Part shown: positions 10,986 to 22,300 of the stretch, piece by piece
Numbering within the stretch: position 1 is the first letter of the stretch
How the letters are laid out: the number at the start of each line of letters is the position of its first letter
Origin: Pohlia nutans
Taxonomy: Eukaryota; Streptophyta; Bryopsida; Bryales; Mniaceae
Length of the DNA stretch: 64,000 nt
NCBI GenBank assembly: GCA_022496805.1
Contig: CM040104.1
Span: 736,650-800,649 of the forward strand
Direction: 5' to 3'
Position numbers and translations under genes: made by a program
Notes under the pieces: model-generated
The model's database searches: none
Told to the model about the DNA's origin: nothing
What the model saw: the letters and a program-made list of their open reading frames with translations, nothing else

Positions 10986-11574
10986 CGTTGGCATGGGATT
11001 CCGGTTTGACCGAGGGTAAGTGTCTGAAATTTACATGAATGCGAGGTGAAATGCTACCCGATGTAAAAAATTCAACATAATGGGCAGCAGTTTGCAAGAG
11101 AGGAAAAAAACCCGGTTCATCCTATTAAATACTCTTTCCTTTTTGTCCAATATACTTTTATTTTAAATCACCATATAATCTGGAATATTGATTTTATATT
11201 CAATATCTTGTTCTCGCAATATTTGTGATTCGTCCATTCTTTAAAATACTCTTAAATTATAATATTATAATAATATCATAATAATAAAATAATATCATAA
11301 TAATATTATAATATAATAATAATAATATAATAATAATAATATAAAAATATAAAAATAATAATATTTTAAGAAAATATTACATTATATAATTTTTAAAATA
11401 TAAAACTACTTTTTAATATAAAAATATTAAAAAATATTATTTTATTAATATTATAATATTAAAAGTGCACGTCAACCAAAAATAGACTTTTATAATATAG
11501 GAGGATTTTTCCTAATTTATGGTGGAAAATACACGTGGATATATTTTGGAATTTCCTAATTTACAGATCTTATC
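10986..11574. other. AT-rich low-complexity block
   Basis: Bases 11235-11460 are nearly pure A/T with AATAATATA-type trinucleotide repeats. No gene is visible. Confidence 0.8.
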
Positions 11575-14345
11575 CTACATGGCAAAGAAGAATCCACGTT
11601 GGACGAGCTGCCACGACATACTGTGTTTAGGCCATCGTCCGCAAGACATCTGATTCACGATGACTACGATGACGTGGGGATGTTTTGGCAGACATCCATT
11701 CGGATGTCCGTGACGACGTCCTCGAAACGCAACGATGTCTACGGTGGTGAACTGCAATGTCCCATGGTACATCCCCGCTATCATTTACTATGCAAAAGTG
11801 AATGCTCACATAGCCGACGTCCTGGAAGACAGCGTACAAGCACATAAGTCACGGTCGGAGACGACACAAACAACGTCTCATAAAACATTTACACGTCTCC
11901 CAAAACTTTGGAGCCTCGTGACCCTATAAAACAAGCGAGATACTTTTGAGCACGTCACAGCGGACGTCTACATGAACATCCACTAAGACATAGTAGGCGA
12001 CGTGAGACACTACCACGGATGTCTCATTTCACGTAGCCTATGTCTGCGCTGACGTACATGATGTGTGAGAGGTCGCCCGTGATATCGCGCTCCGAACGTC
12101 AGCTGGGACATCTCAGAGGACCTCCAGGAGCTGTTCATGACGTGTCCGCAAAGATATCCGTAACAGACGGGCAGGCGTCTCCAACATTGTCTTCGTGGAT
12201 GTTGACGGGGATGTTCCACCAGACATCGCCGCAAACATCCGTCATGCAGTACGGCGTCTTTGCAGATACGTCCAATATGACACGGTCTAGGACATCTATA
12301 GACGTCGGAGAGGATGTATCACCGTCACAGAATTCACAACACCGGACATTCGGGACAACGTCCACCGGAACATTCATATGTCTTCCAGAACATAGCAATA
12401 TGGCGTGGTCTAAGACGCCCGGGATGCTTCTACAGACGTCAAGACGGGTGTCTTTCTAAACATCCGTGAAGACATCCAGAGCGACATTAGAGACCTCGGA
12501 ATGCACAAATGTCTCACTCGACGTGCGCGGTGTCTTCGTGGTCATCTGTGATGTCAGGCTCCAAACGTGGACTGGAACATCCCGGTGGACATTTGCATGT
12601 TGTTCGTGACGTGTCAGCGATGACATCCGCAACAGACGGGCCAGCGTCTCCATCATTGTCTTCATGGATGTCTACTGGGATGTCCTGTCAGACATCTCCG
12701 CATACATTCGTGATGCAGCGGCGGACGTCAGACCGAACGTCAAAGCTAACGTCTACATGCAGCGGCGGACGTCGGACATGACGTCAACACGGTCATCTCC
12801 ATGCAGCGGCGGACATAAGACAGAACGTCAAAGAAAACATTGTGTCAATGCTACAATTGACGTTGGAGAAAACATGCAACTTGACATATCTCCATGTACT
12901 GATGCACTGGTGCCGTCCTACGTGTTAAGACAAAGGATTGTCGCAATTTTATCGGAAATACGGCACTGACATGAGGATCAAATGCAAGAGTCTAGTTAAT
13001 TTCGAAACTGAATTTCCACATCATATTTCCAAATGTCCACGTCACTCTAAACCAATCATGTGATGCCACGTGGAACTTCTTTTTGGAAAGAAACCAATTA
13101 ATTTATGTCGAAACTGACCATGTCATGGGGTACTTCATTTATACGCCGCCAAAAATTAGGGCTCGATGACCGGTCTATTTGGCCGACAAGAGGCAGTTAC
13201 GGTTAAGAAGTCCTCATCTGTCATTTAAGCTCTCGTTTCCATTCAGTAAACTAAGCATTGATCGTGTGACGAGCAGGCGCCCTGGTGTGTATGTCCTTTG
13301 CGGTGTTCCAAGTTCGGAAGAAGAATCCCAGAATGAGGTTCAATGAGGCAAGAGCGCAGAGGGGGAGACGGAAAAGAATCAAAGACGAGGAGCACCGTGT
13401 CTCTGCAGGGGACCTGATGATTTTCCAATCATATTATGCCATGTCAGCTATGACATCCGCAAAGAACGAGCCCGCCTCTCCAACATTGTTTTCATGGATG
13501 TCCCACCTTGCATCGCCGCAGGCATCCGCCATGCAACTGTGCGTGTTTTCTGAGACATTGCGACACGGCAAAGGACATAGCCGACGTCCATAATGACACA
13601 GCACAGTGGTCGTAGGAATTGGCGACATCAGACAGAACATCTACCGGAATTGACGGACGTCTCACTCAACATAGCTAGATGTCTCCATCTGAAACGTCCG
13701 AGATGCTTCTACAAACGTAACACAGGGTGTGACTCCGGACATCTGTGAAGACATCAACCGTCACATACGAAACAATGTCCAAGCACACATGCCTCAGATG
13801 ACGTACATAATGTCCGAGAAGTCATCCGTGATGTTGCATACATGACGTGTACTAGGACATCCCGCCGGACATGCGCATGTTGTTCATGACGTTTTAGTAA
13901 TGACATTTGCAACGACGGGGCGCGGGTCTCCAAAATTGTTTGAAGGGATGTCCACACGGATGTCGCATCGACCATCGCCGCATACGTCTGCCATGTATGA
14001 AGGCGTCTTGGGAGAGACGTCCACGGTGACACGATAGAGGACGTCGCTGAGACACTGTAGGACGTCGCAGATAACGTCCACCGGAACGGTTGAATGTCTC
14101 CGTGAACATGGCGGTATTTCTCCAGTTTAAACGTCCGGGATGCCTTTACAGACATCTCAAACGGTGTCTTTGTAGATATATGTGATGATATCAGGCGCGA
14201 CATAAGAGAGCACATCCGAGCACGACTCTCTCAGTCAATGTACGCGATGTCTCAAAGGTCATTCGTGACGCTGTGCACGACGTCTGATGTGACATCCCGC
14301 TGGTCATGCGCATGTTGTAGGTGGCGTGTTGGCAATGACATCCAC
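11575..14345. repeat. 430-470 bp tandem satellite built from GACGTC/GACATC words
   Basis: A landmark (GTGACGTG...GACATCCGCAACAGACGGG...CTCCAACATTGTCTTC...GGATG) recurs near 12137, 12605, 13440, 13887 and, degenerate, 14318. Spacings are 468, about 835 (interrupted), 447 and 431. Within each unit GACGTC, GACATCC and their complements occur roughly every 15-30 bp in both orientations. The many short open frames on both strands here follow the repeat and do not look like genes. The field lies upstream of the plus-strand gene at 15.9 kb. Confidence 0.8.
12980..13430. other. non-repeat insert within the satellite
   Basis: About 450 bp lacking the GACGTC words separates two satellite units. It contains no convincing gene and no obvious terminal repeats. 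Confidence 0.45.
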
Positions 14346-15299
14346 AACAAGCAGACACTGATGAGGACCTTTGTAATGATGGGAAAATACCACATCTCCC
14401 GCACTCTTTGCTTTAAACAAGACAGATTGTCCTCTCATACGTCTGCTTCACAAGGCGTTGCGGCATTATATTCGTTTGATCACCCCAACCCACTCTGGGA
14501 TCAAGTTAGATCCTTTGCATACGGACTGGATGTCAGGCCTTTTTCATGATCTTTGCCCTGTTGCCATACGGATATCCAAAGTCATCAACAGTGATGTGTA
14601 GCCGATCCTGCTTCACATACGTCATTGCTTTCCAATTATGCGGCGACATGTCATTCGCCTCATCGTCCTATCTGCAGCTCATAAAACTGGGATATCAAAA
14701 ACCGCCTTTGTAGGCTCCAGCCATAGATCACACAAACCATGCAAATCCTTTTCTTAAAGTTTGTCGCTCCAATCAAATTATGTTTTCAAAATGACCAATT
14801 CGATTCATCATGTTATGAAAAATATGATTCGGATGGTGTACAAACTTTGCAATTGTACATAATCAGTACCGACATCCTCTAGCGATGTTACCTACTGTAC
14901 GTAGGAGTGTACAAGAATGTAGAGGGAATATTGTAGACAACAACTGCAAACAAAATAGGGCCGTAGGATAAGCTTTATGCAATATATGTATGTAGACAAA
15001 ATCAGCACTGAAAAAATTACTCTGTGAAGAAAATAAAGTAGCCGGCGTGTTTATTACATCATGTTTATTACAGTGTTTTTTAAAAAAAAACTTTGGTATT
15101 GTCAAAAACTTCATATTTTTTAATATACTTATAAGCATTTTAGACGCAAGTATAAGATGTTTTATTTGTCTAAAAATAAAATTGTGCTTGTATCAGATTT
15201 TATTTGATCATAATCTTGTAAAAAAGTTTTTTAACAAATTCTTACACAAGTAAAACTTTTTTAGAAAAGCATTTGTGGAATTTTTGAACACGATTATGT
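14346..15299. other. intergenic, no gene seen
   Basis: The satellite fades out by about 14345. The rest is AT-rich and has no credible frame. Confidence 0.5.
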
Positions 15300-15690
15300 G
15301 CCAGTGCTTCCCCTAGAACACGATTTAGGACATGGTTGCGTCTAGCCAGACGTCCATGGCAACACTGCATTAGACATGGTTACGTCTAGGCAGGATTCCC
15401 TGGCAACACAGAAGATGACATATTTACGTCTAGCCAGACATCCCTCGAAACATGGTAGAAGACATGCTCACGTCTCGTGAGACGTCCCCTGCCAAACGTA
15501 ATTTTTTTGCATATAGCTTTCTTATGTACGAAGGCGAACAGTAGAATGTCGCAAGTGTCTTGGAATGATTCATCTGTGAGAATGGGCTTTGTTGATCATT
15601 GAGTAAGGTGACTATGTTGCAGACGTCATACACAAGATGGGGACGTCCCATGAAACATAGAGACGTCACACCGGACATCCGAGAACCATT
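15300..15690. repeat. ACGTCT/AGACGT palindrome cluster
   Basis: About five units of roughly 60 bp with ACGTCT-AGCC-AGACGT or ACGTCTC-GT-GAGACGT stem-loops (near 15342, 15386, 15428, 15469 and 15655). Related in word content to the 11.6-14.3 kb satellite, but more clearly palindromic and closest to the gene at 15.9 kb. Confidence 0.75.
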
Positions 15691-15894
15691 GCGCGTGTGA
15701 ATGAGCTGTATCAGGTCCATGATTCGCTTCCATGAAGCAAGTGCAACATCATAATCTGAGTTGCCATGTTCTGAGATGCTATGCTGAACTATGTCGTGGG
15801 TTGTTGTGGAAGGAGTTGCTACATCAACATGTACTCTGGAGTGCTATGGTATGTGATATTAACATGTAATTAGGCAAGGTTTTTTGTTGTACAG

Positions 15895-16372
15895 CCGAGG
15901 GTTGACAGTCACTCCAAGGAGGAGGACCACGATGCGCCGGACGAAGAGGACGAAGAAAACCCTAAATGAGGACACGGAAGAGGAGGAGACACCGCCTCCA
16001 TTTCTGCAGCGGCGCGGCACCATGGAGCGGGATTGGGACAAGAAGCCGTTGACTGTGGACCAAAATGGCCATCCATACGGGGCATTGGTCTCGACGTTCG
16101 AGATTGACTTGCGGCTGCTTTCGAGGGACTTGGATCCATGTAAAACTTTTCCCAAGCTGATTGAGCTGGCAAAGAGAAGATTTTTGAAGCACGTGTGGGC
16201 AGGGACACCCTTTTTATTTGTGAACAAACTCCTTAGCCCTAGTGCAGAATTGAAACAAACGACATGCTCATCTCATTTTCTGCTATTGCCTATCACATAT
16301 GAACGTTATGATTTGACATTCTATACACATGATTCTCCAGGGAAATGCTATTATGTAAGCAGTGAGCAGTGA
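15895..16372 (+). CDS. unknown protein, first recognisable coding exon
   Basis: A splice acceptor (TTTTTTGTTGTACAG, ending at 15894) precedes an exon with an ATG at 15932. The 147-codon frame from that ATG starts with a basic-acidic stretch (RRTKRTKKTLNEDTEEEE), followed by a folded-looking part (VDQNGHPYGALV, IDLRLLSRDLDPC, KLIELAKRRFLKHVW). The second part recalls, only distantly, the conserved block of plant Ptta/En/Spm transposase-like proteins. The frame ends at 16372, but the exon may end earlier at a GT. The GACGTC-type array lies directly upstream, as for the other array-linked genes. I do not recognise a function. Confidence 0.5.
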
Positions 16373-16392
16373 GCAGTGAGCGGTGAGCAGAG
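16355..16392 (+). repeat. short GAGCAGT tandem
   Basis: Four head-to-tail copies of GTGAGCRGT. A related GCTC(A/C)-rich stretch sits near 24490-24515, in each case next to CCTATAACCGTGG/CTATTACCGTGG-like words. Confidence 0.5.
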
Positions 16393-16511
16393 ATTTTGGA
16401 AAAAAATTCCGCAATTTTTTTTATGAAGCACCTCCTATTACCGTGGTTTTAGAGTGTAATAAAAGAAAATTTTAAGTTAATGCGTTCAATAAAAGGACCT
16501 ATTGCCGTGCC

Positions 16512-18420
16512 TTAAAGGACTTGTTCCTGCGTTGTAAAAACATTCAAAAGCTTCAAAACAATGAAAACATTCAAAGCATTTGAAATTTTCATGCCATTCA
16601 ACAAAAATAATTCCCATTCATCCCAAGCTTTCATGATCTCCTCAGTGAGCACAAAGTCCTTCCTTTCTTGCTTAAGGTAATTCACAAAGACAGGAGGGGA
16701 TCTAGAAATGGCTTTTGCGGGGAATACAACGTGCTTGAAATATCGATATAAAACACGGTGCAAAGTAGGCTTGAAAAGGTACTGCTTTTCAATTTGATAG
16801 TTCCTGTTGATGCCCTTATCAACAACAAATTCACTGTAAAGGCAGTGTTACAGAGGGAAATTTGCACCTGCTTGATGTAGTCAAAGATAGTGGGAATCGG
16901 ATCACCACCGTTTGGGTGGTAATTGATGGTGGCTTTTTGATCACGAATAATGCCCTTAAAAATGATCCCAACTTCGACGATCAACTGCACAAGAGATAAC
17001 TAGACTCTGAGAAGGACGAAATGAAATGATAACAATGTGTGATAAGTTATTCAATGCACAATTCTATAATCATTGTATCAAATCATATTGCAAAGAAATT
17101 AAGGTACGTACATAAGACCACCAAGTAGCTTCATGAAGCCAAATTAAGAACAAGTCATCACTAAATCCATGCTTGGGAAATCGGAGTTGAACTCAAAGAA
17201 CAAGAGGTTGATTTCAACGTTCAAGCCAGAGAACCTTCATTGAAAGATCTATGGCGCATGTGCCAAGCATCCACAGCTTCTCAATTTTCATCTCTGGTTC
17301 TTCATCGTGACATTCATAGTGAGATTTCACATCATCAAGGAAGGATGAAGTGTTGACTGAATCAACAACAAGAAGCATCTTCTTCAACTCGCTCTTATAG
17401 TGAACCTTGGTTTTCTTCACAACTTTTCTTACAAACTCATCAAGTCTTTTGGCGGTCCAATCTTTTGGGTTGGGATACTTCTTATAGAACTTCCTTTGAG
17501 CAACAACAACGACTTCTTTAATCTCTTGTTGCATTTAAAATACAACAAAACTCATGGAGATTTGCTAAGATAATGAAACCAAAATAGGATAAAAAAAAGT
17601 TGTATTGTAGAAAAAGTGGTATACCTGATTGAAAAGAGCACTGAGAGAGTCAACGGCTAGTGAGAACCAAGTATTAGTCTTGGGACCTTTCTGCATTATC
17701 TCAAACAGTCAAAGCTCTTCTGGTGACACCAAAGACTGGAAATATGAGAGAGGTTGGGAACCAATGTTACGAACTCGATAGGATCAATGCACAAGGTTTG
17801 AAGTAACATGGGCCTTCTTGTTTCTCCTGCAGAAACAATTAAATTAGAACATGTATCGGTTTGAGAGGATGAAATGCAACATGACGATATCAAACTTTGA
17901 GTCATAGAAATTGCACCAATTGATTTCGTGGAGAGTGGACTCTTCATAGATGTATTCTTTGGAGTAACAAGTTTAGTCTTAAATACCTTTGTTATCTTCA
18001 ATGGCCACATAGACAACACCGTTGCCTTCCAAGTATCCAGTCTTTATAAAATGTGAAGTCAGTTTCATAATGTCATTCTTGAGAAAAGATCTCACAACAA
18101 GAAGGCATACCATTCTACAAAGGTGAATGAGCAACCTAGATTTGTGACAGGGTTGGAGTCAAAGACATTCAATTTGAGATCTTGTGTTTGGAGTCTCGCT
18201 CAACAAATGGAATTGAGCTAGGAATGAACATCTCGCTTGCTTAGCCGTCCTCCTTGCGTACTTTCGTTTAGGTCAACAAAGTCAACTTCAACAAAATATA
18301 GTCACAAAATTTAGTGTTTCAATGGTCAAATCATGACATGTAAAGAGCACAATCATGAGGAATGAATGAGCACCTTCAATGTCATCTTCATTTTCAAGAG
18401 AACCACCATCCGCATCCATT
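16512..18420 (-). pseudogene. multi-exon minus-strand gene of unknown family, broken
   Basis: Coding pieces in minus order: from the ATG at 18420 an acidic start (MDADGGSLENEDDIE); about 18230-18110 (containing SSIPFVERDSKHKI and NPVTNLGCSFTFVEWY, joined only by a frameshift); about 18050-18000 (HFIKTGYLEGNGVVYVAIED, then GT); 17825-17640 (CIDPIEFVTLVP ... GPKTNTWFSLAVDSLSALFNQ, ending CAG/GTATACC); 17570-17214 (KFYKKYPNPKDWTAKRLDEFV); 16990-16800; and 16790-16512 (SRSPPVFVNYLKQERKDFVL). Splice sites are visible at several joints, but frameshifts and at least one TAA and one TGA interrupt it. I recognise no domain. Its leader or first exon is probably at 21301-21388, with the GCCGGTACCGGC satellites in the intron between. 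Confidence 0.55.
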
Positions 18421-18512
18421 CTTGAAGTATTTACAAAATCACTTGATGTGAGTTGTTATGATATCTAAAGCATGATTATAAAAATATATGATGGAAACTC
18501 AAACACTATAAA

Positions 18513-19360
18513 TAGAAGGTAGCCAGCACTGGCTAGGGTGGGGCTGCCCTTGTCAAGCACAAACTAGACATTGTTCTCAAACACTCTGTTCATAAACTTA
18601 ATTCTAAAAATTCAAATTTTTTTCTACAAACTCAAACACACTACTTGGATGGTAGCCGGCACTGGCTCGAGTAGGAGGGGCCCATGTGATGCACAAACTA
18701 GACACCCTGATCTCTCACATTGGTTTCAAAAAATAGATTATAAAAATTTGAGATTTTCTTTCATAAACTCAAACAAATTGTTCGGAGGGTAGCCATCACA
18801 AACAAGACACCGAGTTCTCATTCACTGGCGTGCGGGGGGACTATGTCATGCACAAATTGGACCCATTGATCTTTAACACATGGTTCTTAAAATTGATTCA
18901 AAAAATTTGAAATTTTTTCTCTACAAACTCAAACACACTGTTTGGAGGGTAGCTAGCACCGGCTGGGGTGGAAGGGGCCCTTGTCAAATACAAACTAGAT
19001 ACCCTGATCATTAACATACGGTTCTAAAAATTGATTCTGAAAATTTGAAATTCTTTTCTACAAACTCAACCACTATGTTTGGAGGGTAGCTGGCACCCGC
19101 TGGGGTGGGGGCGGGGCCATGTCAAGCACAAACTAGACACCATGTTCTCTACCACTCGGTTCTTAAAACTTATTCTAAAATCTTGAAATTTTGTTCTACA
19201 GACTTAAACACCCTATTTGGAGGGTAGCCGGCACCGAATGAGGTGACTAAGGGTCCTTGTAAAGCACAACATAGACACCTTATCTTTATCACAAGGTTCT
19301 TGAAATTGATCTAAAAAAATAGAAACTATTCTCTACAAAAATCTGAAAGGTCGGTCACAA
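18513..19360. repeat. 137-bp tandem satellite
   Basis: The word GGTAGCCGGCACCGGCTGGGGTG recurs, with changes, at 18518, 18651, 18788, 18948, 19085 and 19222 (spacings 133, 137, 160, 137, 137). Each unit ends in a CAAACTCAAACACACT-type stretch. Its GCCGGCACCGGC core is a near-palindrome related to the two following satellites. Confidence 0.85.
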
Positions 19361-19364
19361 CTGA

Positions 19365-20225
19365 ATGGGGTCCCAAAGCTGCCATGACGGGATTGAGAAT
19401 TTTCAAGTTTAATGATGCTGGAGTTTCTTAGTGATGAAGGGACTCCGATTATCAAATCTTGAAGTGTGTAACATACCGTTGAAAAGGTTTTGAGAATACC
19501 TTTCGAATGGTATATTATGCGCCCTTGAAATTGTGGGTAAAGGACTGCCGGTACCGGCAGTCCGATTGGGGTCCCGAATCAGCTATGATAAAATTGAAAA
19601 TTCTCTAGTTTGATACAGCTAGAGTTTCTTTTTGGTGTAGCGACTGCAATTTTTTGAATCTTGGGGCGTGTAATACACCGTTGGAAAGGTCTTGAGAATA
19701 CCTTTCCAATGGTATGTTATGCACCCTTGAAATTGTGCAAAAAGGACTGCCGGTACCGGCAGTCCGTTTGGAGTCCCGAAGCGGCCGTGACAAGATTGAA
19801 AATTCTCTAGTTTGATTCTGCTAGAATTTCTTTTTGGTGTAGCGACTGCAATTTTTTGAATCTTGGGGCGTGTAATATACCGTTGGAAAGGTCTTGAGAA
19901 TACCTTTCCAATGGTATGTTATGCACCCTTGAAATTGTGGGTAAAGGACTGCCGGTACCGGCAGTCCGATTGGGGTCCCGAATCGGCCATGATAAAATTG
20001 AAAATTCTCTAGTTTGATACAGCTAGAGTTTCTTTTTGGTTTAGCGACTGCAATTTTTTGAATCTTGGGGCGTGTAATATACCGTTGGAAAGGTCTTGAG
20101 AATACCTTTCAAATGGTATATTATGCGCCCTTGAAATTGTGAAAAAAAGACAGCCGGTACCGGCAGTCCGTTTGGAGTCTCGAAGTCGCCATGACATGAT
20201 TTGGAATTCTCAAGTTTGATTCTGC
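19365..20225. repeat. 202-bp tandem satellite with a perfect 22-bp palindrome
   Basis: Four units, with the palindrome GGACTGCCGGT/ACCGGCAGTCC at 19542, 19744 and 19946 and a slightly changed copy at 20148 (spacing 202). Units also share ATACCGTTGGAAAGGTCTTG and AATTCTCTAGTTTGAT words. The same unit recurs at 28660-29030. Confidence 0.9.
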
Positions 20226-20319
20226 TGGAGGTTACATATGTATGTGCATTTATACGTTTTAGTTCAATTTATGCTGGCCACGCTAATTTTAAAGAGATTG
20301 TGGATAGGAAGATGCCAAA

Positions 20320-21125
20320 ATCGCAGTGCCGGTACCGGCAGACCAAAAGCGCGAGCAAAACTCGAACACTTGAGGAAACTAAATTCGCAGTGCCCGTACC
20401 GGCAGACCAAATGCGCGAGCAAAACTTGAACACTTGAGGAGACCAAAATCGCAGTGCCGGTACCGGCAGACCTAAAGTGCGAGCAAAACTTGAACACCTA
20501 AGGAAACCAGAATTGTAGTGCCGGTACCGGCAGACCAAATGCGCGAGCAAAACTTGAACACTTGAGGAAACCAGAATCACAGTGCCGGTACCGGCAGACC
20601 AAATGCGCGAGCAAAACTTGAATACTTGACGAAACCAAAATCACAGTGCCGGTACCGGCAGACCTAAAGCGCGAGAAAAACTTGAACACCTAAGGAAACC
20701 AAAATCGCAGTGCCGGTACCGGTAGACCTAAAGTGCGAGCAAAACTTGAACACTTGAGGAAACCAAAATCGCAGTGCCGGTACCGGCAGACCAAATGCGC
20801 GAGCAAAACTTGAACACTTGACGAAACCAAAATCACAGTGCCGGTACCGGCAGACCTAAAGCGCGAGAAAAACTTGAACACCTAAGGAAACCAAAATCGC
20901 AGTGCCGATACTGGCAGACCAAATGCGCGAGCAAAACTTGAACACTTGAGGAAACCAAAATCGCAGCGCCGATATCAGTAATTCAAAAGCGCGAGCAAAA
21001 CTTGAACATCGGAGGAAACCCTAAGCGCAGTGCCGGTACTGGTAGTTCAAAAGCGCGAGCAAAACTTGAACACCGGAGGAAACCCTAAGCGCAGTGCCGG
21101 TTCCAGCAGACGAAAAAGGCGAGCA
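20320..21125. repeat. 64-bp tandem satellite, 13 units
   Basis: GTGCCGGTACCGGCAGACC recurs at 20326 and every 64 bp to 21094 (13 positions), followed by AAATGCGCGAGCAAAACTTG and ACACTTGAGGAAACC. The CTGCCGGTACCGGCAG palindrome is preserved in most units and decays toward 21100. Open frames read through several units only because 64 is not a multiple of 3 and stops are rare; they are not genes. Confidence 0.95.
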
Positions 21126-21300
21126 AAACATGGTCACGACTCGAAACCTGAAACCCTCAGAAGCTCACGAGCTTGACCCATGAGGTTAGAGCCAACACTC
21201 AGAACTTGAAACCCCAGAGCTTGAAACCCCAGAATCTGAATGCCCCAAATACTCAAAACTCTAGCTATTGAGGAAGGTGAAACAAGACCCCAAAGCTTAC

Positions 21301-21388
21301 CTTCATCCTCAGTGCACTTTGTCTCCATCTAGTCATCTTTGCTCCCTTGACCGATGCTCTCCACCTCCATCTGTTGCTTTGAAGCCAT
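21301..21388 (-). CDS. candidate first exon of the 16.5-18.4 kb gene
   Basis: On the minus strand an ATG at 21388 opens a short acidic frame (MASKQQMEVESIGQG) that ends at GATGAAG/GTAAGC, a near-consensus donor at 21301/21300. A TAG (21329-21331) interrupts it. Splicing from here to the acceptor before 18420 would give an intron of about 2.9 kb holding all three satellites. The phase into the MDADGG frame is not clean, so the join is inferred. Confidence 0.4.
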
Positions 21389-22300
21389 CCCAAACAGTGA
21401 ACCCTCGACTCCCAAGTCCGCCACTTGCACGATAAGAACAAGTACTTAAAGTGCTCGACAAAAGAGTCTTCAGGATTCTACATAAGACACGATTCCGCCA
21501 TAGGAATTTTGCATTGGTGCTACATCGCATTGGTGCAACCTACCCTATATTGGAGTCCATACAGTTACTATTGCGTTGTCTTCACTACTATAGCGTTGGG
21601 TACAACAAGTTGTCGCAGGCTTCATGTAGAGTTAATTCTAATATGTCTACTAAGTTCCTTACTCAAATCTTTGAAAGATTCACAATTGATACTATATGTT
21701 AGTACTTACTGTGTTCTCCAAGTTGCAGGATTCCATGTTGTCTTCTTCGCTTTCACCAAGACTTAGCTGCTCCCCTAATCCGTGGCTCTCTGCAATTGAA
21801 ATCAATACCAAAGTTGTGGATGAACTTCTTGTTTGCTCATCTCGGCCCACACCCACGGCATCTATTTTTTCCTTTCTCAACATTCTAGTTCTCCTTAGAG
21901 TTTTTGAGTTACTAAAATATAGTTCCTTTCTCTTCTTTCTCATCCTCCTCTACCTTCTCTCCCTCATCTCCATGCGCTTGCAAGGTCCAATGCTAATCTA
22001 ATACTCCAGACATAAGCAATATACACTACTCTTAGGCAAACACTTCTATAAGTATATATTACATAACTTCATTCTAGGCTGTCAATCATCAACTTGGCGT
22101 TCTTTGGCTACCATATTCAAAGTTAAAAGTAAAATTCAGAATTGACGCATACTCCAGATATCCTTCTCGCTCAATAATTCAGAACTCAATGATTTGACAC
22201 TACTAAACAATAGTTGATAAGGTTTGAATTTGCAGTGGCAATTATGGACTCCTAAATCCCATAATGATTTTCCAACTGCAGAGCAAAACAACTCTATGGA
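21389..22300. other. intergenic, no gene seen
   Basis: AT-rich with T-rich and CT-rich stretches and short frames. It may hold the leader of one or both flanking genes. An acceptor-like CTGCAG lies at about 22281, before the transposase relic. Confidence 0.4.

Noticed and set aside
11575..14345. Numerous 60-150 codon frames on both strands in the GACGTC satellite
   Set aside because: They are scattered over all frames, follow the repeat words and share no protein-like composition.
20201..20881. Repetitive open frames (GTGTAIL-type/RYRQTKCASKT) in the 64-bp satellite
   Set aside because: A repeat artefact; 64 is not a multiple of three and both strands are equally open.
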